The notes beneath the pieces are model-generated. The model had not been told where the DNA came from and made no database searches. It saw only the letters and a list, made by a program, of their open reading frames with translations. Below are positions 8,690-16,326 of a stretch of 64,000 bases of DNA, piece by piece. The translations under genes were made by a program, and so were the position numbers. This DNA comes from Fictibacillus marinisediminis (GTDB lineage Bacteria; Bacillota; Bacilli; Bacillales; Fictibacillaceae): NCBI RefSeq assembly GCF_023149135.1, contig NZ_JAIWJX010000002.1:2108001-2172000 (forward strand), in the 5' to 3' direction. Positions within the stretch are counted from its first letter, which is position 1. Every line of letters starts with the position of its first letter.

Positions 8690-8719
8690 AATATAACACT
8701 CACTTAAAAAAATTAGCAA
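8690..8719 (-). promoter_or_regulatory. Extended -10 SigA promoter for the candidate sRNA
   Basis: Read on the minus strand: -35 TTGCTA (8714-8719), 18-base spacer ending in TGT, and -10 TATATT (8690-8695). The TG dinucleotide one base before the -10 makes it an extended -10 promoter. The first G at the expected distance is 8683. Confidence 0.5.
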
Positions 8720-8805
8720 GAATTTTATCTCTTCTCATTTTTTGTACCTTTTCCACTGTAAGTTCATATTTATAAAGTAACTGAGAGTGAAAGGTGCGGA
8801 GCAGG

Positions 8806-9471
8806 ATGGGCTTATCTTGGAAAGTAAATTCTCACTATACCGCCTTAGGAGATTCCATTTCTGTGGGAATCGGCTCATCCAAGGAATGGGGAAGCTTCGT
8901 CCAGCGGTATACCGTTCTCTTAGAGCATACTCTCTTCAAGACATATCATCTTTCAAATTACGCTAAAAATGGCTTTACAACACTCGATGTACTTTCTTCG
9001 ATTGAGGAGCCGAAGGTCAGAAAAGCCCTCATGAATTCAGAGATCATTACCATCACTGCAGGCGGAAATGATTTGATCAAGGCAGGGAAAAAATATCTTT
9101 TAAAAAAGGAAGAAGTGGAATTTCATCACACGTTAAAAGAGTGCCAAAGGAATATGTCTGCCATTTTAAAGAACATTATTGAGATGAAAGAGAAGGGGAG
9201 AAAGAATTACATTATCCGCATAACGAATATATACAATCCTTACCACAAGTGGGATCTTGCTTATAAATGGGTAAACTTATTCAATGCTTATATCCAGACG
9301 TTCCAGAAGTACCCCAACGTAAGGGTCGCAGATATTTACTCCTTATTCGTCAGACGAGAAAAAGAATTGTTGTCATGGGACAGTATCCATCCTAACAACC
9401 TCGGCCATAAAATGATAGCTCAAGCAGTCTACGACACGGGTTTTGGCCCGTTAAGCCCTCACTTTGACTGA
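8806..9471 (+). CDS. SGNH/GDSL-type lipase or esterase
   Basis: A roughly 221-residue hydrolase of the SGNH family. Block I is YTALGDSISVG (catalytic Ser), block III is AGGNDLI (Gly/Asn oxyanion hole) and block V is WDSIHPNNLGH (Asp and His of the triad). There is no signal peptide, so it is probably cytosolic or peripheral; it resembles YpmR/LipV-type lipases. The start is taken as ATG 8806 (AAGGTG 9 bases upstream); GTG 8794 is an alternative. Its last 13 bases overlap the 3' end of the convergent cyclase gene. The substrate is unknown. Confidence 0.8.
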   Translation: MGLSWKVNSHYTALGDSISVGIGSSKEWGSFVQRYTVLLEHTLFKTYHLSNYAKNGFTTLDVLSSIEEPKVRKALMNSEIITITAGGNDLIKAGKKYLLKKEEVEFHHTLKECQRNMSAILKNIIEMKEKGRKNYIIRITNIYNPYHKWDLAYKWVNLFNAYIQTFQKYPNVRVADIYSLFVRREKELLSWDSIHPNNLGHKMIAQAVYDTGFGPLSPHFD

Positions 9472-11321
9472 AAATATTTTCTGAAAACATGACTTAATGC
9501 ATTCAGTGGCCAGATCCGGCTGTAACTGTGATACAAAACATAAAAGAATCCAGGCAGGGCGGATCCCGTTGGGTAATTTAACGCGGATGTATCATGGTAG
9601 GAAGAAAGCAAATAATTTACTCCATTAGCAATAGCGGTTGTTGGCTGCGGACTCATCGAAGTGAGAGCATCAATGGCCCATGCGGTTTGGACAACCGTTC
9701 CATAACCCAAAGGTACATATCTCTTCGCCTCATCGCTATAACATGATTCACCCCAGCTCCCATCCGTATTTTGAATAGACTCAAGCCACCTCGCAGCTTT
9801 TATAAGACATTTTTCTCTGTTTACCTGCATTCCAACAGATGCAAGCCCTGTTACAGCCGCCCATGTTCCATAGATATAGCAGACACCCCATCGTCCATAC
9901 CATGATCCATCGGACCCCTGATGGGACTTCAGCCAATTCACGGCACGGCTTACAGCAGGATCCTTTAAAGTCAAGGTTGTATAACTGCCTAAAAATTCAA
10001 GAACTCTTCCTGTGATATCAGGGTTTGACGGATCAATCAAAGCGTCGGATGCATTTTTAACAGGAAGCAGTCCAAGCCATTCTTTATTTGTATTTTTTTC
10101 AAAAGCAGGCCAGCCGCCGTCATCGTTCTGCATGGCAAGCAGCCAGGTTATTCCTTCTTGCCAAGAGTGAAAGGTAAGGGGTGAGAAAGCAGCCTGTATT
10201 GAAATGGAGCGTAAAGCTGCCTGAGTATCATCCGTATCAGGATGGATGGAATTGGTTTCAGAGAAACCCCACCCACCGGGAGCGGTTTCTTTACAATGAA
10301 CCTGCCAGTCGCCTTTTTTGGTGTGCTGCTGTTCGAGAAGAAAGTGAACCCCTTTTTGTATGTGATGATTTGCAGGTGAGATGCCGGCTTCGATCAAGGA
10401 ATAGAGAAGAAGTGAGGTGTCCCATACAGCAGAAGGTGAATTTTGAACAAAAAAATGAGTGCCATTATTACATAAAAGAGAAATAATCCCATGAATGGCC
10501 TGAAGAATGATTTGTGAATGTTTCGGATAGCCAAGGGAAAGCAAACCATAAATCATGTAGAACGTTGAAGAGGCGTAACTAAGGAGGGTTCCGTCTTTTT
10601 CAATTCTGTCCAGCATGTAACGTTCCAATTTTTTATGAACAGAATCAGAGGGATCCTCTAAGCCGCTAAAAAAACGAATTACCGAATCATTTTCAAGTTC
10701 CGGCCAATAGTATTCATGATTCCGATCACCCGTTAAAGCAGAGAGCTGCTGGCTGCAAGGATGAAATATAAAGAAATCATTTCTCATGGCAGCAATCAGT
10801 GGTACGAAATGAACTCTCGCATAGCTGCTCATATCGTAGAACTGGATTGGAGATAAGGATGGGGGATCGATTAGTAAACCGGGATCAAAGGGGATTCTGG
10901 GCCAAGGTATAACACCATTTACAGACAGAAAAGCGCGCGTTAAAAGACTTGCCTTTTTTAATCCACCATGATGGAGAATAAATTCTTTGGCCATTTTCAT
11001 CCGTGGACTGTCAATATTGAGATATCCAGCGTAACAGAGTGCAACATACGCTTCAATCGTAACAGAAAGATTGCCTTCTTTCTCATCAGGGTATACTTTC
11101 CATGTTCCGTCCAATTCTTGTTTTGAAAGAATGCGTTCAGCCAATTTTCGTTTTAACGGCTCATCATTCCACTCCCATAATACAAGAAGGACAAGCAGAT
11201 AGGCATCTGTTGTAACTGGATTTTCAAAACAAAATCTAAACGAGCCATCTGCCTGCTGGAAAGATAGCAGATCATGGCAGCGCCGTTCAATCTCATTTCT
11301 GATTTTCTCCAAATCGAGCAT
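9459..11321 (-). CDS. sqhC: Squalene-hopene / sporulenol-type terpene cyclase
   Basis: A 620-residue class II terpene cyclase with two alpha-barrel domains, close in length to Bacillus SqhC. The protonating DxDD motif is HPDTDDTQAA (about residue 370). Several QW repeats are visible: QQADGSF at the N-terminus, then QNDDGGWPAF, HQGSDGSWYGRW and QNTDGSWGES. The enzyme cyclises squalene or, in Bacillus, tetraprenyl-curcumene to sporulenol, at the membrane. ATG 11321 is preceded by GAAGGGTG. Which substrate is used cannot be settled from sequence alone. No terminator lies between it and the convergent SGNH gene, so the two transcripts may overlap. Confidence 0.9.
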   Translation of the reverse strand: MLDLEKIRNEIERRCHDLLSFQQADGSFRFCFENPVTTDAYLLVLLVLWEWNDEPLKRKLAERILSKQELDGTWKVYPDEKEGNLSVTIEAYVALCYAGYLNIDSPRMKMAKEFILHHGGLKKASLLTRAFLSVNGVIPWPRIPFDPGLLIDPPSLSPIQFYDMSSYARVHFVPLIAAMRNDFFIFHPCSQQLSALTGDRNHEYYWPELENDSVIRFFSGLEDPSDSVHKKLERYMLDRIEKDGTLLSYASSTFYMIYGLLSLGYPKHSQIILQAIHGIISLLCNNGTHFFVQNSPSAVWDTSLLLYSLIEAGISPANHHIQKGVHFLLEQQHTKKGDWQVHCKETAPGGWGFSETNSIHPDTDDTQAALRSISIQAAFSPLTFHSWQEGITWLLAMQNDDGGWPAFEKNTNKEWLGLLPVKNASDALIDPSNPDITGRVLEFLGSYTTLTLKDPAVSRAVNWLKSHQGSDGSWYGRWGVCYIYGTWAAVTGLASVGMQVNREKCLIKAARWLESIQNTDGSWGESCYSDEAKRYVPLGYGTVVQTAWAIDALTSMSPQPTTAIANGVNYLLSSYHDTSALNYPTGSALPGFFYVLYHSYSRIWPLNALSHVFRKYFQSK

Positions 11322-11404
11322 TGGGGATACACCCTTCCCGGATGACTAGAGTAAGAAATCAATACATCACATCTCCAATCTATATGAAGCAGGTGAGGGC
11401 AATT

Positions 11405-12304
11405 ATGAATAATGAACATAACACAGCGTTCTGCAAGCTGTTAAAAGAACATCTGGAACGTCTTCAAGATCCGGCTGAATCCCTTCAAATCCGAAGGGTA
11501 TCCGGGGGCAGCATCAACGAGGCTTATGCTGTTCAAACACAGAAACAGAAGTATTTTTTAAAAATACATCGCCGTGCACCAGAACGTTTTTTTCAGTGTG
11601 AGGCGGCCGGACTGGCTGCAATAAGAACAACTCAAACCATAGATGTTCCGGACGTTTATACGTATGAAGACAACAGGACTGGGGACAAAGCAAGTTTTAT
11701 TTTGGCAGAGTGGGTTGAAGGAAAGAAAACGAAAGATACAGAAAGAAAACTGGGAGAAAGACTTGCTGCTCTTCACAGTTCTCCCGGACCGGTGCGTTAT
11801 GGATTGAATCACGACAACTTCATCGGAACCATTCCGCAGCCGAACGGCTTATATTCAACATGGACAGCGTATTACATAACGAAACGGATTCTGCCGCAGA
11901 TTGAAAGAGGAATTGAAGGAAACGGAATGGATTCAGAACGAAAAAATAGGTTGTTCAAAATCATGGAGAGGATGGAAAAAGATCTTCCAGAACAACCTGA
12001 TGTTTCCTTGCTGCATGGAGATCTATGGGGAGGGAACTGGATTACTGGAAAGAATGGGGAACCCTTTCTGATCGATCCCGCGATTCTTTATGGCCATCAT
12101 GAAATGGATTTGGCTTTCGCAGAATTGTTTGGCGGATTCTCTGCTGATTTTTACGAGGCTTATGCTTACTTTTTACCAATTGAAAAAGAATATCAAGACC
12201 GTAAAGAACTTTATCAATTGTTTTATCTTCTCGTTCATTTGAATTTATTTGGAGAAACATACGGTCGCCCCATAGATCGAATTCTAAAGAAATATTTATC
12301 GTAG
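11405..12304 (+). CDS. Fructosamine/ketosamine kinase family protein
   Basis: A roughly 299-residue aminoglycoside-phosphotransferase-fold kinase of the fructosamine kinase family. The N-terminal GGSINEAYAV-type ATP loop is followed by YFLKIH (ATP Lys), and the catalytic loop is LLHGDLWGGNWI with metal ligand in FLIDPAILYGHHEMDLAF. The family phosphorylates sugar amines on glycated proteins or amino acids, acting as a deglycation repair system in the cytosol. The start is ATG 11405 after AGGTGAGGG; the frame extends further upstream to 11321, into the promoter region shared with the divergent cyclase. Its 3' end overlaps the convergent DUF2238 gene by 9 bases. Confidence 0.82.
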   Translation: MNNEHNTAFCKLLKEHLERLQDPAESLQIRRVSGGSINEAYAVQTQKQKYFLKIHRRAPERFFQCEAAGLAAIRTTQTIDVPDVYTYEDNRTGDKASFILAEWVEGKKTKDTERKLGERLAALHSSPGPVRYGLNHDNFIGTIPQPNGLYSTWTAYYITKRILPQIERGIEGNGMDSERKNRLFKIMERMEKDLPEQPDVSLLHGDLWGGNWITGKNGEPFLIDPAILYGHHEMDLAFAELFGGFSADFYEAYAYFLPIEKEYQDRKELYQLFYLLVHLNLFGETYGRPIDRILKKYLS

Positions 12305-12910
12305 TTTTTCAAGCTGCTGATCATGAAGGCGGTATAGTAGAAGATAGCCAATGATCGACCCGACAAAAGCAAGGGACATATCCCATTGTGAATCCCAGAT
12401 ATCCCCTTGGATTCCCAGAAAATCTTTGGCAGAATGCCCTTCCATTTTCGCAACCAGCCACTCGATAATCTCATATCCTGCGGCGAGGGAGAGAATGATG
12501 CTTAAACTAAGGAAAATAAGCCAAAAACGGCGAGGGAGGCCGGCCAGCCTGAGCAAAACTTCTCGTACAGGAATAATCGTGAGCCCCTTAAAGAAATGTC
12601 CGAACCGATCATAATCATTTCGTTTAAGATGAAAGGTATTCTGAATCCGCTCAAAAAGGGGGACATCATCGTACGTATAATGGCCACCGATAAACATTAA
12701 TATGAACACGATGGAAAAAAGGCTGTAGGAAAGAGTTGTAAATTGAAAACGCTTATAAGTAAGCATTAGGATTAGGATTGGAAGGACAGCGGGTGATACT
12801 TCAAGAACCCAAGTGAAATAATCAGCCGGGCGGAAAGCAGACCAGACGAAAACAAGCGCAGTAAGCAACAGAATGTACAGATGAATATTTTTTGGATGGT
12901 TTATTTCCAT
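12296..12910 (-). CDS. DUF2238 family membrane protein
   Basis: A 204-residue integral membrane protein with about six hydrophobic segments. It carries the DUF2238 (YjdF-type) signatures GGHYTYDDVPLF, YDRFGHFFKGL and the C-terminal QGDIWDSQWDMSLAFVG, all rich in His, Asp and Trp and probably at the membrane face. No function is established for the family. The start is ATG 12910 with AGGAGGAG upstream. It is monocistronic and convergent with the fructosamine-kinase-like gene, overlapping it by 9 bases. Confidence 0.82.
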   Translation of the reverse strand: MEINHPKNIHLYILLLTALVFVWSAFRPADYFTWVLEVSPAVLPILILMLTYKRFQFTTLSYSLFSIVFILMFIGGHYTYDDVPLFERIQNTFHLKRNDYDRFGHFFKGLTIIPVREVLLRLAGLPRRFWLIFLSLSIILSLAAGYEIIEWLVAKMEGHSAKDFLGIQGDIWDSQWDMSLAFVGSIIGYLLLYRLHDQQLEKLR

Positions 12911-12984
12911 GTGTGCTCCTCCTGATATTCCTTTTTATCAGTATGAAGGACACAGCCGGCAGTTATACCTTATCCTAAAATATA

Positions 12985-13013
12985 AAAAAATCGCCCAGGA
13001 AGGGCGATTTTTT
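12985..13013. terminator. Bidirectional intrinsic terminator
   Basis: AAAAATCGCCC and GGGCGATTTTT flank a 5-base loop with A and T tracts on either side. It terminates proI on the minus strand just after its stop. Confidence 0.85.
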
Positions 13014-13017
13014 ATTA

Positions 13018-13854
13018 TCATACAGTAACTTTCTCCAATTCTTTGCGGATCTCAGCAGATCTTTCTTTTGCGTTGATGATTGCTTTAGTAAACGCTTGGC
13101 CAGCTTCATTTTCCTGCAGAGCATTCAACCCTGCTGCTGTAGTGCCGTTTGGGGATGTAACTTTTTTTCTTAGTGATTCAGGTGATGCATTAGTATCCAG
13201 CACCATTTTACTGGCACCGAAAACGGTTTGAGCCGCTATTTCCCTAGCAAGGTCTTCATCCAGTCCTTCAGCCTGAGCTGTTTTTTCAATATGTTCAAGA
13301 ACATAATAAATGTAAGCCGGACCGCTTCCTGCTATACCTGTAAACACATCCATCTGTTCTTCTTCAATTACTTTTACCCTGCCGACCGCAGAAAATAACT
13401 CTTTTGCGATTTCTATATGCTCCATTGTGACCGATTGTCCACCAGTTACGGCCGTAATGGATTCTCCAATCGTACTGGAAGTGTTAGGCATTACCCGAAT
13501 AACCGGCTGTTCATCAGGAAGAATTTCTTCCATAAAGCCAGTAGATATCCCCGCGAGAACAGAGAGTACAATTTGATCTGGCTTTAGTTTGGGTTTCAGC
13601 TCGATTAATGCTTTTTCTGCATCTTTCGGCTTCATGGCCAAGATGATCAGATCCGCTTCTTGGACCCTGACTTCACTGTAAGGTAAGGCAATCACCTTAT
13701 ATTTTTTCATCAGTTCAATTCGTCGTTCTTCATTTTGTTTATTCGTCATCATAATATTGCTGGGCGGTAATTTATCTTGATTGACCATTCCGGCAGCTAT
13801 TGCTTCGGCCATGGAACCTGCCCCGATAAAAAGCACTTTTTTAGTTTCTAACAT
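13018..13854 (-). CDS. proI: Pyrroline-5-carboxylate reductase
   Basis: A 278-residue reductase that makes L-proline from 1-pyrroline-5-carboxylate with NAD(P)H, the last step of proline synthesis. The N-terminal Rossmann motif is FIGAGSMAEAIAAG, followed by ILAMKPKD. The C-terminal dimerisation and active-site part contains GSGPAYIYYVLEHIEK and VTSPNGTTAAGLNAL, both typical of ProC/ProI. Length equals that of B. subtilis ProI as I recall it. The start is ATG 13854 after GGAGAGG. It appears monocistronic and has its own terminator. Confidence 0.93.
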   Translation of the reverse strand: MLETKKVLFIGAGSMAEAIAAGMVNQDKLPPSNIMMTNKQNEERRIELMKKYKVIALPYSEVRVQEADLIILAMKPKDAEKALIELKPKLKPDQIVLSVLAGISTGFMEEILPDEQPVIRVMPNTSSTIGESITAVTGGQSVTMEHIEIAKELFSAVGRVKVIEEEQMDVFTGIAGSGPAYIYYVLEHIEKTAQAEGLDEDLAREIAAQTVFGASKMVLDTNASPESLRKKVTSPNGTTAAGLNALQENEAGQAFTKAIINAKERSAEIRKELEKVTV

Positions 13855-14054
13855 GCAACCTCTCCTTATTGCTGTGCTAAGTTCACTTAAGGTCCTATCT
13901 TAACATGTAAAGAAAAGGTTTCAACCCTTTACCGGGACATCGCCCGTTATAGCCAATAATCTCTAAAGAAAGAGAGAATTAAGTAGGCTAAACTGCAAAT
14001 AGTGTAAGAAATTATGGGAAAACCTTTTAAATCCCTGGATATGAAGAAATACAT

Positions 14055-14627
14055 TCATCGCTTAGCAGGCTGCGGCGGGAGCGATATGGTTTGCAGCAGC
14101 TGTCTTTGTTCATCAGGCCACCATGCTCCACAATCTTCTGAGACGATGCAAGCTGCACATTTTTCAAGGTCAAACACTTTCATACCGGAAATTGGGGGAG
14201 AGTAGACGTGTAAAGTAATCAGAGGATCCTTTTCATGAGTACCCATCTTATGAATCATTCCTCTTCCAACGTTAAGGAGCGATCCTTTATTTTCAACCTG
14301 TTCTTTCACTGGCACAGGCAGTTCGCCGGGCCGGAGCTTATAGAGTGTGTGGTTTGAAGAGCCAGATAAAATCTGGACCCACCCATATGACTGCCCATGG
14401 TCATGTGGAGAGCAATCCAGGGCAGAAGCCCAATGCATAACGAGAATTTCTACGTGAGCACTCTTATAAATTAATTTCCTGCCATAGGGTTTGTTTTCTG
14501 GATCCCTGATAAAAGGGCCGGCGTCCTTTACACTAGCTTGCAGTTTATGGATAGCATCAAGCAATTCCTGTGAGGTAGGTTGAACGAGCGGAGTGAAGAG
14601 TTTTTCAATCGTTGTAAGGAATAGCAA
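14055..14627 (-). CDS. Cysteine dioxygenase family protein
   Basis: A 190-residue cupin of the type I cysteine dioxygenase family (YubC-like), which oxidises L-cysteine to cysteine sulfinate with a ferrous iron centre. The first two iron-binding His lie in SPHDHGQSYGWVQIL (about residues 76-90) and the third in GMIHKMGTHEKDPLITLHVYSPP. The start is ATG 14627 with AGGAGGATGA upstream. It is monocistronic. 3-mercaptopropionate dioxygenase activity is an alternative in this family. Confidence 0.82.
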   Translation of the reverse strand: MLFLTTIEKLFTPLVQPTSQELLDAIHKLQASVKDAGPFIRDPENKPYGRKLIYKSAHVEILVMHWASALDCSPHDHGQSYGWVQILSGSSNHTLYKLRPGELPVPVKEQVENKGSLLNVGRGMIHKMGTHEKDPLITLHVYSPPISGMKVFDLEKCAACIVSEDCGAWWPDEQRQLLQTISLPPQPAKR

Positions 14628-14778
14628 GTTATCATCCTCCTGCCGAATTTAATGGGGTTATCTATAGTATATTGGAGCCACTTATCGCGCATGTGCTCTG
14701 AAGGAAAATCGGTAAATGGTCACAAAAAATATCATATATCCGAAACATAACTCCTAGGGGCTGCGTTAGTTCGCAACA

Positions 14779-14807
14779 ACAAAAGGGTGATCAGTAATCG
14801 TCCTTTT
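14779..14807 (+). terminator. Weak hairpin upstream of the hydrolase gene
   Basis: AAAGG-GTGAT and ATCGT-CCTTT can pair around CAGTA, followed by a T-rich segment. It could be a weak terminator or leader hairpin before the LysM/SleB-type gene. Support is slight. Confidence 0.25.
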
Positions 14808-14847
14808 ACTTTTGACGAAAACACAAAGATCCAGGAGGTATAAATTT

Positions 14848-15441
14848 ATGTTTAAAAAGATTGGTTTAATTACGGGAATAACAGCCATTGGGCTATCTAT
14901 AGCAGGAGGAACAAATGCAAGTGCACATACGGTAAAGGAAGGGGATACTCTTTGGAAGCTTGGTCAGTCTTATAACGTATCTTATGAAAGTATCAAAAAA
15001 GACAACAATTTAGACGGAAATATGATAAGACCTGGCCAGCAATTAAACATACCGGCAGTTAAAGGGGTAAGTGAAGATCAACTGAAAGCATCTTCAGAAG
15101 ATAAAAGACTTCTCGCTTCTCTTGTCGAAGCCGAAGCAATGGGTGAAAGTTTTGAAGGTAAAGCTGCAGTTGCTGCTGTTGTCTTGAACCGAGTAAAGGC
15201 TGATAGCTTTCCGGATACGATCAAGGGGGTTATCTACGACAAAGGGCAGTTTCAGCCTGTCATGGAAAACAAACTGAAAAAGCCTTCACCTTCATCAGAA
15301 AAAGCTGTTGATAAAGCATTATCCGGTTATGACAATACGAATGGATCGCTGTTTTTCTATAATAAAACGACAGCGGTAAGCCGTTGGCTCGATACAAAGC
15401 CTGTCAATATAGTAATCGGCAACCATACATTCAGCAAGTAA
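14848..15441 (+). CDS. Secreted cell-wall hydrolase with LysM and SleB-type domains
   Basis: A roughly 197-residue exported protein. A signal peptide (about residues 1-28, cleavage near NASA-HT) is followed by one LysM peptidoglycan-binding domain (HTVKEGDTLWKLGQSYN to GQQLNIPA). A C-terminal SleB/CwlJ-type hydrolase domain follows (LLASLVEAEAMGESFEGK, AAVVLNRV, GQFQPV). Such enzymes cut peptidoglycan, often spore cortex or in sporangia, as with YkvT of B. subtilis. The start is ATG 14848, with AGGAGGT 8 bases upstream, although the frame opens earlier. It is convergent with the Usp gene across a shared terminator. Confidence 0.85.
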   Translation: MFKKIGLITGITAIGLSIAGGTNASAHTVKEGDTLWKLGQSYNVSYESIKKDNNLDGNMIRPGQQLNIPAVKGVSEDQLKASSEDKRLLASLVEAEAMGESFEGKAAVAAVVLNRVKADSFPDTIKGVIYDKGQFQPVMENKLKKPSPSSEKAVDKALSGYDNTNGSLFFYNKTTAVSRWLDTKPVNIVIGNHTFSK

Positions 15442-15443
15442 AT

Positions 15444-15484
15444 TAAAGCCTCAGGCCATAGAAAGAAAGGTCTGAGGCTTTATT
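15444..15484. terminator. Bidirectional intrinsic terminator
   Basis: AAAGCCTCAG and CTGAGGCTTT form a long stem between two convergent genes, with GGCC/GGT continuing the pairing. Confidence 0.75.
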
Positions 15485-15971
15485 ATCGTTCACTTGAGCT
15501 CTTTATGCTAAGACCCGATGATTCAATTTTTTGGCTGTTCCGGGCGATGAGAACATCACAAGTGGCATGCCTGGTGATATATTGTGAAACACTGCCGATA
15601 AAAATGCGTTCCATAGCGTTTAACCCGGTTGCACCGCAGACAATTAAATCTGCTTCATGCATGGAAGCGAAAGAAAGGATTTCTGTTTTTGGAGTTCCGT
15701 AATTGGATAAGGTTTTAACATGTTTTAATCCATGTTTCCTTGCCATTTCATCATAATTTTCAAGAAGGGATTCACTGAAACTCTTATCACGGCTCATCTC
15801 GATGGTAACTGCACCTGCGTCTAATGGAGCAGTAGGGATTTTTTCCTCAGAAATATGGACAATTAGCAATTGCGCATGATATTCTTTCGTAATTTCTATA
15901 GCTCTGTAAAAGGCAACCTCGGAAGATTCCGATCCATCCACACCAACAAGGATTCTCTCGTAATAAGGCAT
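15483..15971 (-). CDS. Universal stress protein (UspA family)
   Basis: A 162-residue single-domain UspA protein, expected in the cytosol as a dimer. The N-terminal ILVGVDGSESSEVAF and the C-terminal nucleotide loop DLIVCGATGLNAMERIFIGSVSQYI (G-x2-G-x9-G-S type, about residues 107-131) are those of the ATP-binding subclass. The start is ATG 15971, with GGGGTGAT 5-6 bases upstream; the ORF can begin at an overlapping GTG. A SigB-like promoter lies upstream. Confidence 0.88.
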   Translation of the reverse strand: MPYYERILVGVDGSESSEVAFYRAIEITKEYHAQLLIVHISEEKIPTAPLDAGAVTIEMSRDKSFSESLLENYDEMARKHGLKHVKTLSNYGTPKTEILSFASMHEADLIVCGATGLNAMERIFIGSVSQYITRHATCDVLIARNSQKIESSGLSIKSSSER

Positions 15972-16007
15972 AAAAATCACCCCTTTTTTGTAAACTTATA
16001 TAAATTC

Positions 16008-16033
16008 ATTCCCTATATATAAGAGAGGCAAAC
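16008..16033 (-). promoter_or_regulatory. Candidate SigB-type promoter of the Usp gene
   Basis: On the minus strand GTTTGC (16028-16033), a 14-base spacer and GGGAAT (16008-16013) resemble the GTTTWW-N12-14-GGGWAW consensus of the general stress sigma factor. It lies about 37 bases before the Usp start. The -35 part matches only in GTTT. Confidence 0.4.
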
Positions 16034-16070
16034 ATAATCGTAACATTTGTACCCAACCTCCAAATTCCAT

Positions 16071-16099
16071 TTGACAAACCTATAGTAGTAAGGTATTTT
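16071..16099 (+). promoter_or_regulatory. SigA promoter of the S-box/metX unit
   Basis: A perfect -35 TTGACA (16071-16076), a 17-base spacer and -10 TATTTT (16094-16099) place the transcript start about 30 bases before the S-box. Confidence 0.75.
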
Positions 16100-16135
16100 T
16101 GAACGTATTAAAGTATTTGAAAAATTCATAATTGA

Positions 16136-16303
16136 CTCTTATCAAGAGTGGTGGAGGGACTGGCCCGATGATACCCGGCAACCTGCAGATTATTTCTGAA
16201 CAGGTGCCAAATCCTGCAAGGCAGAAGGCTTTGAGAGATAAGAGAAGGTCAAGCCCAAGCGGATAATTGCACCTCTCTGAATCTTTTAGAGAGGTGTTTT
16301 TTG
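16136..16303 (+). promoter_or_regulatory. SAM-I (S-box) riboswitch with terminator
   Basis: The S-box core is plain. CTCTTATCAAGAGTGGTGGA opens P1/P2 (16136-16155), GGGAC-TGGCCCGATGA and CCCGGCAACC follow, then GGTGCCAAATCCTGCA, and the 3' arm of P1 is GAGAGATAAGAG (16233-16244). A terminator, CACCTCTCT / AGAGAGGTG with a T run, occupies 16270-16303. When S-adenosylmethionine is bound, P1 forms and transcription should stop before metX. This is the canonical methionine-pathway control of Bacillales. Confidence 0.95.
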
Positions 16304-16326
16304 TTGAATAAATGGGGGGATATCTG

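Noticed and set aside
14014..14205. A 63-codon frame with a good-looking ATG opposite the cysteine dioxygenase gene
   Set aside because: It is antisense to the conserved C-terminus of the dioxygenase and has Cys/His-rich composition that mirrors that gene.
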